From Auanema rhodensis (lineage: Eukaryota > Nematoda > Chromadorea > Rhabditida > Rhabditidae), in NCBI GenBank assembly GCA_964057225.1, contig OZ059898.1, positions 15,725,267 to 15,789,266 on the forward strand: a stretch of 64,000 nt of DNA, given 5' to 3'. The position numbers were made by a program, and so were the translations under genes. The notes under the pieces were generated by a model, which was not told the DNA's origin, did no database searches, and was given only the letters and a program-made list of their open reading frames with translations. Below, piece by piece: positions 48,323 through 61,762 of the stretch. Position 1 is the stretch's first letter; each line of letters opens with the position of its first letter.

Positions 48323-51300
48323 AAAAACAGGGAGAGGCTTCATCACAGGAATATGAAGCATAAAACACAAAAAAACCATCCCTGACCTCTAGATCAAGCT
48401 ATAGAGGATATGTGGTTAGCAAACAAGGCAACAGCGAAATCATATGCTAAACCATGGCGATGAAGACCTTATAAAGCTGAAAGATCAAAATTAAAAATTG
48501 TTTTTCTTTGTTTGAAAAATTAAAATAATGAAGAAGATAAACGAAAAGCTGCTCATTCTCAATTGAATTTCAAACTAATTTTCAAGCTCTGTGCAAGAGC
48601 AGTATAAGACGAAAAACCACGATGTCCTCCTCGTGAAAACAAGAAGGCCAACGAGCCGCATGACGACGTCTGATTGCGGTCACTCGAAATTCATTCACAC
48701 ACATACACACAATCAGAAAGGCTTTTTATCAAAGCATTTGATTGAAAAATTCAAAGTTTTATCCTCTCAGTTTTTTAGAAAAAAAACGAGAAGCTATATG
48801 GCAAAAGAGATGAAATCACCGAGACAACGGTGAATACGAACATGATATCAACCACGCCAACGACGACGTTGAGAAGAATAGAAAGAAAAAAAACGAAAGT
48901 CCTAGCATTTGCAAATAGAAAAAGAATAAAAAAATATGAAATAGTAAGGAAACGGTGGAATTCGATAGGTTTTGACGTTTACTTTTTTTTTCTAAATTCG
49001 ATTTTACTTCTTCAATATTTTCAAAATGCTCTGAACTATTACTATACATGTCTCATATCACAATGAAGTATTCCATTTTCTCTCGCCCCCCCCCTCCTAC
49101 CCTCTTCGTAACTTCTAAAATCAGTGCTTGTTCTATGTTTCTTTCTCTATTTTTCTCTATTTTTCTCTTTTTTTTTATCTCACTTTTTGTATTTTCAGAG
49201 AAATTTTGTTGAGATGAGATTAGTTCCTGTTTGAAGGCGTATTTTGATTGGTTAAGGTTCAAAAAATTAAAAAGGCAATAGCTAAGTGTTCATATGTTCC
49301 TTCTACTGAAAGAAACGACATATAAGCTGACATCACATGATTTGATGACTTTCTCTCTCAACATCTATAAAGTGGTTTGGAAACCTTTGTATAGTTGAAA
49401 AGCTGAGACAAGAACTCAGATGTGGTACACACTTGCTCTATATGAAACAACATTCATTGATCCGATGATATTAATCTTTTTTTTTCTTTTTTTTTCAATT
49501 GATCCTGGAGATGAGAGGGGAAGGTATTTAGCTAACAAGGTTGTAGTAAAGCTTGTTATTATATATTTATATATCAAAATCAGGTTGAAGATCATCTCTC
49601 CAGAAAGGCAGCAGCTGTTAGTTGATGCTGCAGAATCTCTTTTCGACGAAGTGGCAACAAGCAATGCTTTGCGAAAGGTTGAAGAGCAGATACGTATAAC
49701 AAAAGATATGGGAGAGATGTGAATTTGGAAGAAAAAAAGAAATAAGAGTGACGAAGAGAGAAGGAAAGAGAGATATAGAGAAAAAGAAGAAAGAAGGGAG
49801 GGAGCAAAACAAGCTTGAAAAGAAGGTATGAGAGATAAAACGAGGGATAAATGCTGGAAGAAAAATCCCTTCGAATATGAGAAGGAGGAAAAGAAACAAC
49901 ATTTGTTCATGTTTTTGTTGGTTTAATCCACGGTTCTCAACACGTTGGGTTGTTTCTTCGCAACGTTTCCAAAGAAAAAAAACACCAAAATCACCATAAG
50001 TCATATCAAATTGATATTTTTTTTCTCTTTTTGGTTTTTTTTAAGAAATAATCACGATTGAGTTCTTTTCAATTTTTTTCATTTTTGTCTTTTTTAATTT
50101 GAATTTTCAATTAGTACACAGACTAATTGATCGATAAAGTTTTGCTCTTTCAAAAACTTGACAAATACATTTTTTTTTATTCACTTTTTCATCATCTCAT
50201 TCCTTCTATTCGCTCTTTCTCTCTCTCTTCTTGTTCACTCTCTCTATCTCTTTCTCTCTCTCTCCCTCCCTCTATCTCTCTTACCCTCTTTCTCTCTTCC
50301 TCGCTTTCTTTCTGCTTTCTTAACTTTCAACCATCTTCTCTTCATCTGCAGTTATTTTGTGATTTTTTGAAAAAGCAAAGTACTTACAAAATGGTTTTTC
50401 TCACACTTTTTCACCGAAAAAAGTAAATAAACAAACAATTTTTCATCTGAAACAGATCTCTTTTTCGTTTTTCTCTAGCATCCTTGTTAGTTTCACAAGG
50501 TTTCGTCATTGCTTTTAGCTTGGACAGCTGTTCCCGAGGTTTTTTTGTTAAAGCTGCAGCAGAAATTTTGGAGCAGACGAGGTTCAGATAAGAACTATGA
50601 GGACGAGTCCGAAAGATTAAGCATTATAAAGAGAATAAGAGACACGTGATATGAAAAGAGAAAAGGAATTAGATAGAGAGAAACTCAAGCGAGGGTGAGG
50701 AACAGATCACTTTTTTCCATTTTTCAACCTCATCCCTTCTCTATTCATCTTACCCATTTTCACCTTCTCTCAATCTCTTTTCCTATTTATCTCCCTGTTT
50801 TTCTTCGTTTTTATTCTGAGAACATATCTTCGGACGTTTTGTGACCAAAGTCACCTGTACAACTGCAGGATGTCTTATTCTCTTCCCTCCTTCTCCTATA
50901 TACTTTGATCATTTACCATCTTTCTTTCCTCTCTTTTTTCCATTTTCTCTCTCTCACTAACTCATAGATATTTTCTCTGAATATCTCTCTGATATGTTCA
51001 CTTTCTTGGTTTTTTGAGCTCACATTAAGAAATTCGCAAGAAAAGACAAGAAATTACAAAAAAAAGCATTTTTCGCTTCTTTTATCAATTAGATTCCCCC
51101 ACTTCTGCCATACTTGTAATCTTGTCAGTCTATCATCTGAAGTTCATCTCTGTATCTTCAGCTTTAGGTCTCTTTCTACTTAAATAGTTTTTTTTCAATT
51201 CAAATGTTAATTCTTTTTCTTTATTTCTATAGAAAAACGTGAAAATATAAAAAATGTAATCAAAGGCCTCTGATCTTAGTGAAACAGTTTATTCATTTCC

Positions 51301-52600
51301 ACCTTCTTTTTGTCATTTTTTGTGCCAACTTTCTCATTCTCACTGCATGAGCTGAATGTTTGGCCAAAAAAAAATTGCGTTTGATTGGGATATTTAAGCT
51401 CGACATTTGACGGTCTTGTTTCAAAATCTTTTCGTTTTTTTTCTTTCAAAAAAATCAAAAAACTAAGAAGAAGAAGAAGAAAAGAAGTTTTTTTTGGTTG
51501 AAATAAAAAACTAATTAGATGTCTTCTTCTAAATGTTGCTTCTCTTTTCCTCAAAATTATGACTATTGTTATTAAAAAGTGAAAAAGATGACATTGTATT
51601 TGAATAAGTTTGAATATCTATATCTCCAATTAGTTTTTGTTGTCCAATCATTTTCTTTTTCAAAACTAAAAGAAGAAATTTACAATGACAATGAAGCCAA
51701 AGAGGAAGAAGATGTGATGAATGTGATAGATGTATTCTAAATATTCCATGTTGTTCCTACTTTCCTTCTACTTCCACAAGTCACCCCCTCCTTCTAACCT
51801 TTCTCGTTGCTCACCCCCCTCCCCTTCAACCCTGCTGTAGACGACGTGTAAGATTGTTTCTTTTTTTTCTTCTAAAATCTCTTTTTTTTTAGTCATTTTC
51901 TGCGACGAATTCAGTTTCCGTCCAACTTCAAAACTTTAAGCTTATCCTGACGTCTACAGCATTAAGCTTGTCTTGCTTTCATAGTACATTTGTGAAGTAG
52001 TACTACTTCACATGCAAACCTAATTTTGCAACATTTTTGATCGTAAGCTTGACATATCAACTAGTTCAACCATTCCAGAAATTCGTTTTCTACTTCTTTT
52101 ACTTCAAATTCTACTAATACTCTGGATATGTAGATGAATATGTACCTACATGCATATTTCTTACTTACTATAACCTTTATCTTTGGTCTTTTCTTCCGTT
52201 TTTTGCTTCAAATATTGCTTCCACCCTCCTTCTTTCTTTTACCTTTTTTTCAATATTTCTTCTTTTTTATGTGAATATGAAAGTATACATAATATATAGT
52301 TATTCATTAGCTATATCCTAGATCTCATATAAATTTTATTCGAATCTTGTCTCGTTTTCAGACTTAATAGTTCATTCATCAACTTGATCCTATCGTTCGT
52401 TCATTCAAAGTTCAAACATACGAAAAATTAGTATTTTTTTCATTTTCTCCACATTACCGTCTTGAGACATATCTAATGACTGATTTTCATTATTTTTTCT
52501 TTCTTATTTTTAGTTTTAAATTTAATTTTCATAAGTATAATCAACTTTTATTATATGAATAACATAAGTATCTTTTTTATTTTGTTATCTTCAACTTTCA
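48319..52600. other. Desert segment, mixed purine- and pyrimidine-rich tracts
   Basis: No gene recognised. Purine-rich (49690-49900) and pyrimidine-rich (50160-50350, 50710-51000) tracts keep low-complexity frames open without meaning. A small hairpin at 50582-50595 is followed by a GGACGAGTCCGAAA sequence; see the rejected list. Confidence 0.4.
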
Positions 52601-52633
52601 CAACAACTCTCTCTCACTCTCTCTCACTCTCTT

Positions 52634-52676
<43 letters not shown>
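52601..52676. repeat. (CT)n microsatellite
   Basis: CT dinucleotide run with CACTCT and TGCTCT interruptions at its start. Confidence 0.9.
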
Positions 52677-52678
<2 letters not shown>

Positions 52679-53029
52679 ACATTACTTTTTTTTGGATCAT
52701 TTGTTTCAAATACATCGTATCTACCTCTTCCTTCTACACTTATTTCTACTTCTATTTCGTATATTATAGCTTTTCTCTCTTTTTGCTCTTCACTCATATC
52801 AAATTATCAAAAACTATACATTTAATTTTAAAGCAACTGATGTTTCAGATACGAACAGCTATTGTGATATGAACAAACCGCTGGGAGCAGAAGCCTAATG
52901 TGTTCCTGTCCACATAGTGTAAGCCCCCAATGAGCGCATACGTATGTATGTAGTATGCGGTCTCATCCAACGACAATCTAACCAATCCGCACTCAACTAA
53001 CTTAGAGAAAGAAAGAACAAACGATCAAC

Positions 53030-53096
53030 CAAACTAACCAACCAACTAACCAACCACCCGACCGACCGACCGACCGACGGAGAGACCGGCTGTCGG
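53030..53096. repeat. (AACC)n / (CCGA)n tetranucleotide repeat
   Basis: AACCAACCAACTAACC units change into about five CCGA units (53058-53080). They are followed by GGAGAGACCGGCTGTCGG, which can fold back on the last CCGAC. It is the only clearly CpG-rich tandem repeat seen in the desert. Confidence 0.8.
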
Positions 53097-56000
53097 AAAC
53101 GGCAATCTGTTTGTTATTCTTTTTTGAACCACTCTCACATTAAGAGAATAAGATGGAAGAAACAGCTGCCATACAGATCAGATGCTTACGTTTTCTTCGT
53201 AAAAATTGAAACAAAAATTCGACAACTATACTATACTATTCTTTTTTGTATTCTTTGCTCTCTCTTAATCTCGTTTTTCCCTCTCTCTTTCTCTCTCTCT
53301 CGCGCGCGCTATACCCGAGAACCATGTGATTTTATTTTTTACGTGAATTTGTCAGTTAGTTTCACGTGATTCAGTAACGCTCTACAGCTAACAATGAATT
53401 TCACATCTTATATAGTGTGCTGAAGAGAACAGTTAGCTGTGAGTTGATGGGTGTTCGTCAAGTAACAACCGGCTCTTTTCATCTTCATTTTTCTTTTTCT
53501 GATCCTTATCTTTTTATCTTCGACAACCAACTATTTCTTTCTATCTTTTTATAACTTAAAATAAACATATTATTCTTTATTTTTTCCGAATAAACATTGT
53601 TTACAACTGTGAAATTGGAGCCTACTGCGATAATCTTCCCCAATTTTCTTGCGCATATGTTGCGTCTAGTCTTGCTGTTCTTCAAACTCTAGATCTTATT
53701 TCGCTCTGTTTGAACAAAATTATCATACTATTTTCATTCTCTATATTTTCTTTGCTTTTTTTGAATATTTTTTTTCTGATTTACTTGTCAATTACATTCA
53801 TTTTTCCTTCTTTCTATTCTCATTTCAACATTTGGGCTGTCATTTGAGCTTCTTCCGTCCAATGAGAAATTGACAAGACATGAAAATTCTTTATTTTTCT
53901 TTTTTTTTGAACAAAAAAAGGAAGAAATAGACTTAGTTTATGATATCATGATGCTTCTAAGAAGACTAAGATGCCATCTAGCTTTTGTAATGACGAATTC
54001 ATGAATATAAGTATGATCTGATAGTGTTTTGATCATTATTTATTTGGTTAATAACTCAAGAGTCTATTCATAATTCTTAGAATTCACGCATTGTATGTAT
54101 ATGTATGTCAACGATCTGTTAGAAAAAAGTGAATAATTGCCTTGAGAGAATTGAATATGCTTCCTCCTCCCCTTTCTTGTTCCAAAGCTTTGTTTTTGCG
54201 AACATGAGGAAACAACATAGCACCCCGGAATCCCTAGAGAGAGACTCTTCAGATTGGTGCTCAGCTTGCCTATAACTTCATAATCGGATATTTTATTGAT
54301 GAAAAGATGGGCAGACAGTTGGAATTTTGAAGAAAAAAAATGAGAAGTTTAATCCAGTCAATCAGTTAGTCTCTGCATTTTCCTATCATTTCATCCTTCT
54401 ATTACTTGTTTTCAAGTTTTAATGATTTTCCGAGAAGGGAGAGCAGAGTAGAAAGAGAAATAGAGGCAATGTTAGAAAGAGAGAGAGAACGAGAATTAAG
54501 AGAGAAATATAACTTTTTTTCCCGTTAGTCATAGCACTAAGGGTCAGTATGCTTCAGTGACTCAACGAAAAGAAATAAAAGAGAAAAAAGAAAGAATAGA
54601 AGAAGGATCATAGCAGCAAAAGAATTGGATATGCATAGAGAGTCTGAGAGAAAACTATGGAAAACTTATCCTTCTAGTTGAAACTTTACTAACATTTTAT
54701 GCAAAAAAGACTGTGTGAGACATACGTGGAGATATTATAAACGGATTTCGATGTCAATATTATCTGAGACTATTTGAATACCAAGATCTTTCTACAATGC
54801 CATTTCATATCATCTTTATTCGAAAAAAAGAGATGGTTTTCGTTTTTCTAGTCTATTTCGTTAATCGTTAGAAGCATGATCAACTAGCATAATGTTCAGC
54901 TATTTATGGAAATTTATATTCTCTTTCTCCCTCTCTGCCTCATTCAATCCATCACCACAAAAGTTTGGACACATTGACATATCCATCAAAATACAACCTC
55001 CAATGTCTACTTAAGACATTTTTTCTTTTGTCTTCAGCCTTACTAGATTCTCATATTTTCTAATATTGTGCTTGAAACGCATGAAAAATCAGTTTTTAAT
55101 GAAAAAAATTGAAAAAATGTGACGAGCAAAAATGGCTGTCCAGCATTTTTTTCGGCTAGAATGGAAGAATAATATTGCAACATGCTTGTTGTTCTTGGAA
55201 TGTGTGTATGGGTGTGTGTGTGTTTCGTCGTCAAGCGAACAAGATCTGGAAAATTGAGAAAATATTGAGAGAAACAGAGAGAATAAGAGCAATAGACTCA
55301 GAGAAATGCCGAATGTTGCATAAACATATGCAGAGCATCTAGAGAAACATGGCCGAAACGGTCATTCATCCTTCTGAGAGAGGGAGTTGAAAAGAGATGG
55401 AATAGGAAGCTAAATTTTGATGCTGCTGAGAAAAAGCCTTCTCATCTTGCTCCATTTCTCTTTTGTTGTTGTTCTGGATTTCAATTCCATCATCAGGGAG
55501 CATGCCCGAGAGTGCCGGACCCTTGGTCAATGCTTTTTCCTCTCGTTTCAATGTTTCTTTTTTAGCTTTTTCTCGTCTGTGTTTATCTCTCTGTTTCTCT
55601 GTTCGCTTTGCATACGCCTCACTCTATCAGAGACACCCTCCACGACATTGACGTTTTTCCTTCTCTCTTGGTCTTTATTTCTTATATTTCACGTTGTTTT
55701 TTCTCTCTTTCTCTATATTTTACCCTCTCTCTCACTTCCTCTCTCTCCCTCACTCATTTTCTTTCTCTTGTATTGGTTTTTTTCGTCCAATTTCCATGAG
55801 ACATACGTGCTTTGTTCTCAACCATGGCTATTTCAAAGGGCTTTTCCCTACTTTTCTAAACAGAAGTCACATTCGTATGCTTCTCAACAATCTTTATTAT
55901 GAAGTACACGATAAAGAGATTTTTCCCTCGTAATGTTTTTCATTTATTTTAATGTTTCACTGATTATCTTTTCCAATTGTTTCAATGTTTCATACTTTGA

Positions 56001-56471
56001 GAAATTTCATTTTCTTTCACAAATTCCATTGAAATACTGAACATCCATTTTTCATTTGAAATCAAATCAAATTAAAAATATAGCAATATGGAACCAATAT
56101 CCATGTCTAATATCATGAAACTATAGCTAATTAATCATTTTCTTCCCAATATTTTTCAAATTAAATATTTATATTCTTGATTACTTTCTCATTTTATTTT
56201 TAATTTTCGTTCTACTTTCAAATTATGTGTTCAAATTAACTGATAACACTACAAGTGTTCGTTGAAATCTCTTTCTAATTAATTTTTTGTTTCATTCAGA
56301 TCACATTCAATTCAATACTATTACGCTCAACATATGTGATTTTCGTATTTATTTCAATCATTTGTTTATTTTTCATTCTATTCTCAATTTTACGTTTTCA
56401 AACTCGCATTTCCAAACAGTTGATTTACAGACTATTCATAACTCTTTCACAAATTTTCAACGTTATTGCGC

Positions 56472-56507
<36 letters not shown>

Positions 56508-58259
56508 TGGTCTTTCGCAATCTTTCATCCTCTCATCTCTTTTTTTATTTCAAACTGTTTTATTTATTTTTAATCTCAGTTTTTTACGTGAACTCTGGAA
56601 TATTCCACGTGGGCGCGTAAATCATTAAAACATTTCGCATTCACGTTTATTTCGAAACAAATGGCTATTGAACGGTTGTGTTTTTCGTAAAATCCCTACT
56701 CCATTTCTCTCTCCCCCTTCTCTCTTTCTCCCTTCTCTCTTATTCCAAATCTTACTATTACAAGGTATCTCAAATATTTTATGATATTACTCTCTTTTTT
56801 CATTTATTTAACAGAAAAAACTAGATATATACATAGCACTTGTTTTGCTCTTAAGATTGTTGCTAATCTCCTTAATTACAAACATATTACTTATGCTCTG
56901 AGTTTTTTCAATATAGTATTGGCGTTATGCAGCTGCTTAACATGTGGGGAGGTAGAGATGAAACCGTTTGGAAAATGATGCAAAGAAATTACGAAAAATA
57001 ATAGAAAAGGAGAAGGGAGGTCTGATAGCTCTGAGATACAACAGCTGAAAGAAGAAAGTGTTCGTTTTCTGTTACTTAATGAATGTGAAGAGACAGAAAG
57101 ATAGAAAAATAAAGAGATGGGATGTAGTGAGGGGATGATGAAAGAGAAGAGGTATATATCTATGTAGAGAGAGAGAGAGAATAGACTATTTCTTCAGTAT
57201 ATAAAAGGATTGAAAGAAGATAGTTGCATGTATTTTGATATAATGAAAAAGATTAAAAGAATAAAGCAGAAGAAAGAAAATAAAAAAAGAAAATTGTTGC
57301 CAGAATATGTTCTTTGCTCGTCTTCTTTAATGACATGCTAATCAACATTGGTATTTCGTTCTCACGCCGATTTTCGTCCTTGCACCTCAATTCTTTGAAT
57401 AAAAACACACAAGAGATGTAGAAGAAGCAAAAAGATTATTAAAATCTAAAAAAGAACGATGAAATGGATAAAAAATCCGCACGAAACGAACAAATTTTGG
57501 CAAAAAAAAATGCAATTTCTCTTTATTTTTTCTTCTTTGCAGCTATTGAGAGCTCACGCTACGCCAAACCTACACTAATCCAAATCCAATTAATAATTTG
57601 GAAAAGTAAAAAAGGAAAAAGAAGAAGAAGAAGAAGAAGAAGAATATGATGATTATTATGAGGAACAATAAGAAATAATCTTTCTTATAATAATCAATAA
57701 AAGAAAATATAAAAGGGAAACACCTTGCTTTCATTACAAAACATTGAACAAATCTTGCAATTGAGTTTGTTTTCTATCAAGCAGATCATCAGATAAAGAG
57801 ATATCGAGAATGAGAAATAGCATCCAGGAAGTCCAATTGTTCTTTTCATTCATTTTCTCTTTTGGACTCTTCTAGTTTCATCAAAAAAACGTTATTTTTT
57901 AGGTTTTTATCGTTATTATTCTCTTCTTCTTTTTTTCTCTTTTGTTCAGCCTATCAGGTAGATTCTCTCTCTTATTCTACGTTGTTACTTTGATCTTTCT
58001 GCGAATATTTGCAAAAATTATATTCCAAGCATCTATTTGAGGCAAAATTATGTTGCTGGAAAGCTTTTAGAACAAGCAAGATTTACAGCTATTAAATCTG
58101 TTTTCCAAAATATTTCTTGGCGATTTCTCACCAAATAGCCAATGAACAAGCTTAATATATATGCTGTAAGCCTTGATCAAACTATAACCATCGATATGAT
58201 GCAATAAAACAAACAAATAAACAATTTCTTTCCAATAGAATGTTTCAGGGAATAATTAA
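53097..58259. other. Desert segment, AT-rich with short CT/GA runs
   Basis: No gene recognised. CT runs lie at about 53280-53305 (followed by CGCGCGCG) and 56475-56503. A GA run lies at 57166-57180 and an AAG run at 57619-57645. Long pyrimidine-rich frames at 55417-55933 are open in several frames at once and are judged compositional. Confidence 0.4.
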
Positions 58260-58319
58260 AGAGCTTACTAGGACAGAATGCTATAGTCCTCGATGCTCCA
58301 TCTCATCGATCGACGGCAA

Positions 58320-58547
58320 CTACAGCGGGTGCCCTGTGACCACAACCATTGCCTGAAGCTCAACAACAGCTTCAGCCACTCGACCACGTTGATCGTCAAT
58401 TTCCCGTGTCTGTTTTTCGATCGGAAACGAGTACATGAACAAAGCGCAAATTGGTTAGATGGTTTGACGGCTCCAGCTCCGCGAGCCACAATCTGATTCA
58501 CATTAGTAACTGCGACCCTCAGCAAAGTGAGCTGATCAACCTCGGAA
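58320..58547 (-). CDS. Candidate terminal exons of an unrecognised minus-strand gene
   Basis: This is the most GC-rich patch of the desert. On the minus strand an acceptor CCCCCAG at 58548 opens a 79-nt exon (58469-58547) coding EVDQLTLLRVAVTNVNQIVA. A 59-bp intron (GTCAAA..AAACAG) leads in phase to 58320-58409. That segment codes REIDDQRGRVAEAVVELQAM and then stops. Intron size and phase fit the rest of the window, and the joined peptide looks like one amphipathic helix. No family was recognised, the donor is weak, and 5' exons would have to lie to the right. The opposite strand also has an open frame, so this is tentative. Confidence 0.25.
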
Positions 58548-58559
58548 CTGGGGGAAAGC

Positions 58560-61290
58560 TATTTCGATTCTACCCGCCACGCTGTTTACTAGTTTTGTTT
58601 CTGTCACAAAATCTAGAATCTAGTATATATACTAATAGATTCATGATCAAACATGAAGTTCGACCGAAACAAAACAGGATCGCACCAATTTTGAAACAAA
58701 GGTCATGAAAATAATTCCAAAACGAACTTGCGAAAAAGTTTTTTTTGGATTATATAAACTGCGAATTTTAAATATTGATTCAACACAGTTGCTATATTTA
58801 AGATTTTTATTTTTGTATATTTTAGAAAGAGATGTGAAGCAAAAATCTAAAAAAAACATAAAAATGTTAGAAGTTTTTTGAATAAAACAATCGCTTCCCA
58901 TATTTATTTCAATGTACTCTTCTTTTTTAAGATCAGATTTCGAAATGAATGTTCTTCATATCCCAAATGTGGTTCATCTTTCTCAAAACTATTGCAGTTC
59001 GATATCGAATCACATTTCACATAAACATCACAAAAGCATACTTCGACAATGAACTGAAGCAATGCTTCAACAGACATTTCTATTGAAATGTCTAAATATG
59101 AATGTATAGTCTAAGGGAGTTTGTGCTTGACTGAATTCAACAAATCTCTTCTAACTTATCATTTCAAATCAAAAATGATTATATAAAAGTATTTTTATAT
59201 CAAATAACAAGCACTTGTTTCAATAACTTTTGATAAATTTCGTATTTCAGATGGAGGTAGATGAAGAGGATACTATAGTATTGTAGAATTCAAATGATGG
59301 ATATGAATATACTATGAAAAAAAGAGAAGTAGAAACTTGGATAGAAAAAGAGAAAAAAAAATAAAAAAGAGGGAGAGAGAGAGAGAAAGAGAGAGAGAGA
59401 ACAAGAGATTGGATACGAGGTGATGTTGCCTGTAGAGTTATGTCATCTCTCGATATTCACCAACCACAAACATGATTGAATTAACAAGGAACAATTGTAT
59501 TTTTTGATCAAAATTCGGATTTAACAGTTATAAATAGTTTTTGTGTTTAAAGAATTTAGCAAAGATAGATAGATTCTATCCAATTTTTAGTCTATTCATC
59601 TCGTAATATACACCACCCTACATATCTACTATTACATACTCATAGATGAGGTTTTTGAGCTATTTTTTTTCTGAAAAACCTGAACCATTCTGTATTTTTC
59701 TTTTTTTTTTCTTATTCTTTACTATATTTTTTGAACTTCAGGCTTTTCTCTCTCTATCTCTCTCTATCTCTCTCTTTCTCTCTCTATCTACCACACTTCC
59801 TTTCTTTATTCAATGTTCTATATTTTTGATATAGAGCCTACAACAACCATTCGAAGATTTCTGACTCATTCTGAGAGCCAGATACGTTTTGTTCTCCATG
59901 AACCTCTAGGCTTTCTTGTTAAGTTTACTTCTCTCTGCTATACCCCATAGCAAGCTTATCTAATAAGTTTTGGAGCAAAATAATATTTTCTTTTTTAGTT
60001 TAAGCTAATCCATCTCACGAAACATCCAAATACATGTATAAATTTAGCGATCGCGTTTTCCGATGTCTTATGTCATAATCCATTCGTTTCATCTCATAAA
60101 CACTCTTCATTTCTTCCTCTCTCTAACTCTCTCTCTATCTCTCTTCTTTTTTTCTTTTTTTTTCTGCTCATTTTGTTGTTTATTCCTTTTCTATATTTCT
60201 CTCTTTTTCTCCTACTCTCTATCTGTCTTTCTCTTCCTTGTTCTTCTTTTTTTCTTCCATTTTTTTTCATTTAGCACGGCTTTTGCTGAAACTCCTTGAG
60301 GCAAGAAGTTTCATTCTTCTTTCGTCTTCTACAGAATAAATGGGTTGCTTTCTGTCTCCTTCTTTATTTTTTCATTTTTTTCCTCATCTTAGTTGGCCAT
60401 ACATGGCAATGTTTCGAGATATGTATGTGTCCCCCTCACTACCACCACTCCCAATAAGACAAGAGCGAATGACAGGGCCAGAGGGCAGCCAAAGAGACAA
60501 AAACAGGCAGAGAGAGAGGGAAAAAGCATGAAAAGAGCAGAAGAAGGCAAGAGGAAGCCGACAAACTGGACAGAAAGCAGCCTTTTTCAGCTTCGTCGCC
60601 CATCTTCATCCTGCTTCAAACCTCGCGTGCCCATGCGTCCAGGCCCATAGCCCCATGTTGCAATGTTTTTTCCGTACTTTTCCTCTTCTCTCGTTCAGCT
60701 ACACCTAATTTTCCTTCAGCTTTCCACTTAATATCCGCTATATGCATAAAGCATACATTGAGATATCGGCTCAAAAGCTATTCTATAATTTTAAACTTAT
60801 ATTAATCGGCTTTTACCTATTCATCAGGGTATTTCCCTAATGTTTCTTTTTCCGCTATGCAAATCGAACAGTGAAGAAGAGGGGCAGAAAGCCAAACCCC
60901 TCTATGTATGAATATTTGGACATTCACGTTGATAGCAACACATGACGTCATGTATTCCATGAAACATCAGAAGGCGTTCGTAGACATTAAGCACAACGGT
61001 TCTTTCAGCTTACATGTAAATCATCTCATCAACTTATATTACAACTAAAATATTTTTAAATGTTATGATATTATACTTTATTCTTTTTCTTATAATTCTT
61101 ATTCTTTCTTGTTCATTTTTGTAGTTTTTCTTATATGCAAATATATATTGCACACATATATTCACATATAAGGCAATCCTTCAATATATTGCTTCCTTGA
61201 TTTTTAACTATTTTTTATCCGATTTTCAATGTACTTTCAACCATAAGAATATCTTAATCCTTCTCATTTTATAAATACAAAAAAAGATTT
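58560..61290. other. Desert segment, AT-rich with CT and GA runs
   Basis: No gene recognised. Short GA (59369-59402) and CT (59749-59790, 60117-60150) runs are present. A GC-elevated stretch at 60400-60660 with many purines carries open frames in two phases but no recognisable domain. Confidence 0.35.
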
Positions 61291-61293
61291 TTT

Positions 61294-61373
61294 TAACTCT
61301 CTCTCTCTCTTTCTCTCTCTCCTTCTCTCTCTCTCTCTTTCTGTCTCTCCTTCTCTCTCTCCTTCTCTCTCGT
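61294..61373. repeat. (CT)n microsatellite with CTTCTC variants
   Basis: CT dinucleotides mixed with TCTCCTTCTCTC units. Confidence 0.85.
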
Positions 61374-61679
61374 AAAAAATGAGAAAAAAAGTGAATGTAG
61401 CATGAAATTAAATGTATATCTGTTTCATAAAATAGAAAATATGGTTTTTAATACTACTAATTTTGTGGTATTATGCTTTTTGATTTCAAAAATACATAAA
61501 CTATGCCATTTATTTCTTTCTTTTTTTTTCGCCTGCCGTGAACAATTTAATTACGACAAGGGCATAATGCTGCTAGTTGATCAAAAAAATTTTTCTATTC
61601 AATTGTTTGATTAAAGCTTGAAAGCTTCTGTGATACCATTTGTCTCATTAAATTTGCTTCTCTTGCTTCATCCTCCCCT

Positions 61680-61683
<4 letters not shown>

Positions 61684-61760
<77 letters not shown>
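61684..61760. repeat. Pure (CT)n microsatellite
   Basis: About 75 bp uninterrupted CT dinucleotide array on the plus strand. Confidence 0.95.

Positions 61761-61762
<2 letters not shown>

Noticed and set aside
49416-50004. Long minus-strand frames of 164 and 128 codons
   Set aside because: Purine-rich plus strand gives Phe/Leu/Ser-rich minus-strand frames in all phases; no start context or domain.
50577-50621. Hammerhead-ribozyme-like sequence: GTTC-AGATAA-GAAC hairpin followed by CTATGA, GGACGAGTCC and GAAA
   Set aside because: The core needs CTGANGA; here a G is missing. The base before the first hairpin is not a proper NUH cleavage site, and the third stem is not convincing.
55417-55933. 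161-codon hydrophobic plus-strand frame that looks like a membrane protein
   Set aside because: Same compositional effect: several frames are open over the same pyrimidine-rich DNA and the sequence is low-complexity Ser/Leu/Phe.
60340-60660. Two overlapping plus-strand frames with basic, Gln/Arg/Lys-rich peptides
   Set aside because: Purine-rich stretch with no recognisable domain, open in two frames together; judged chance.
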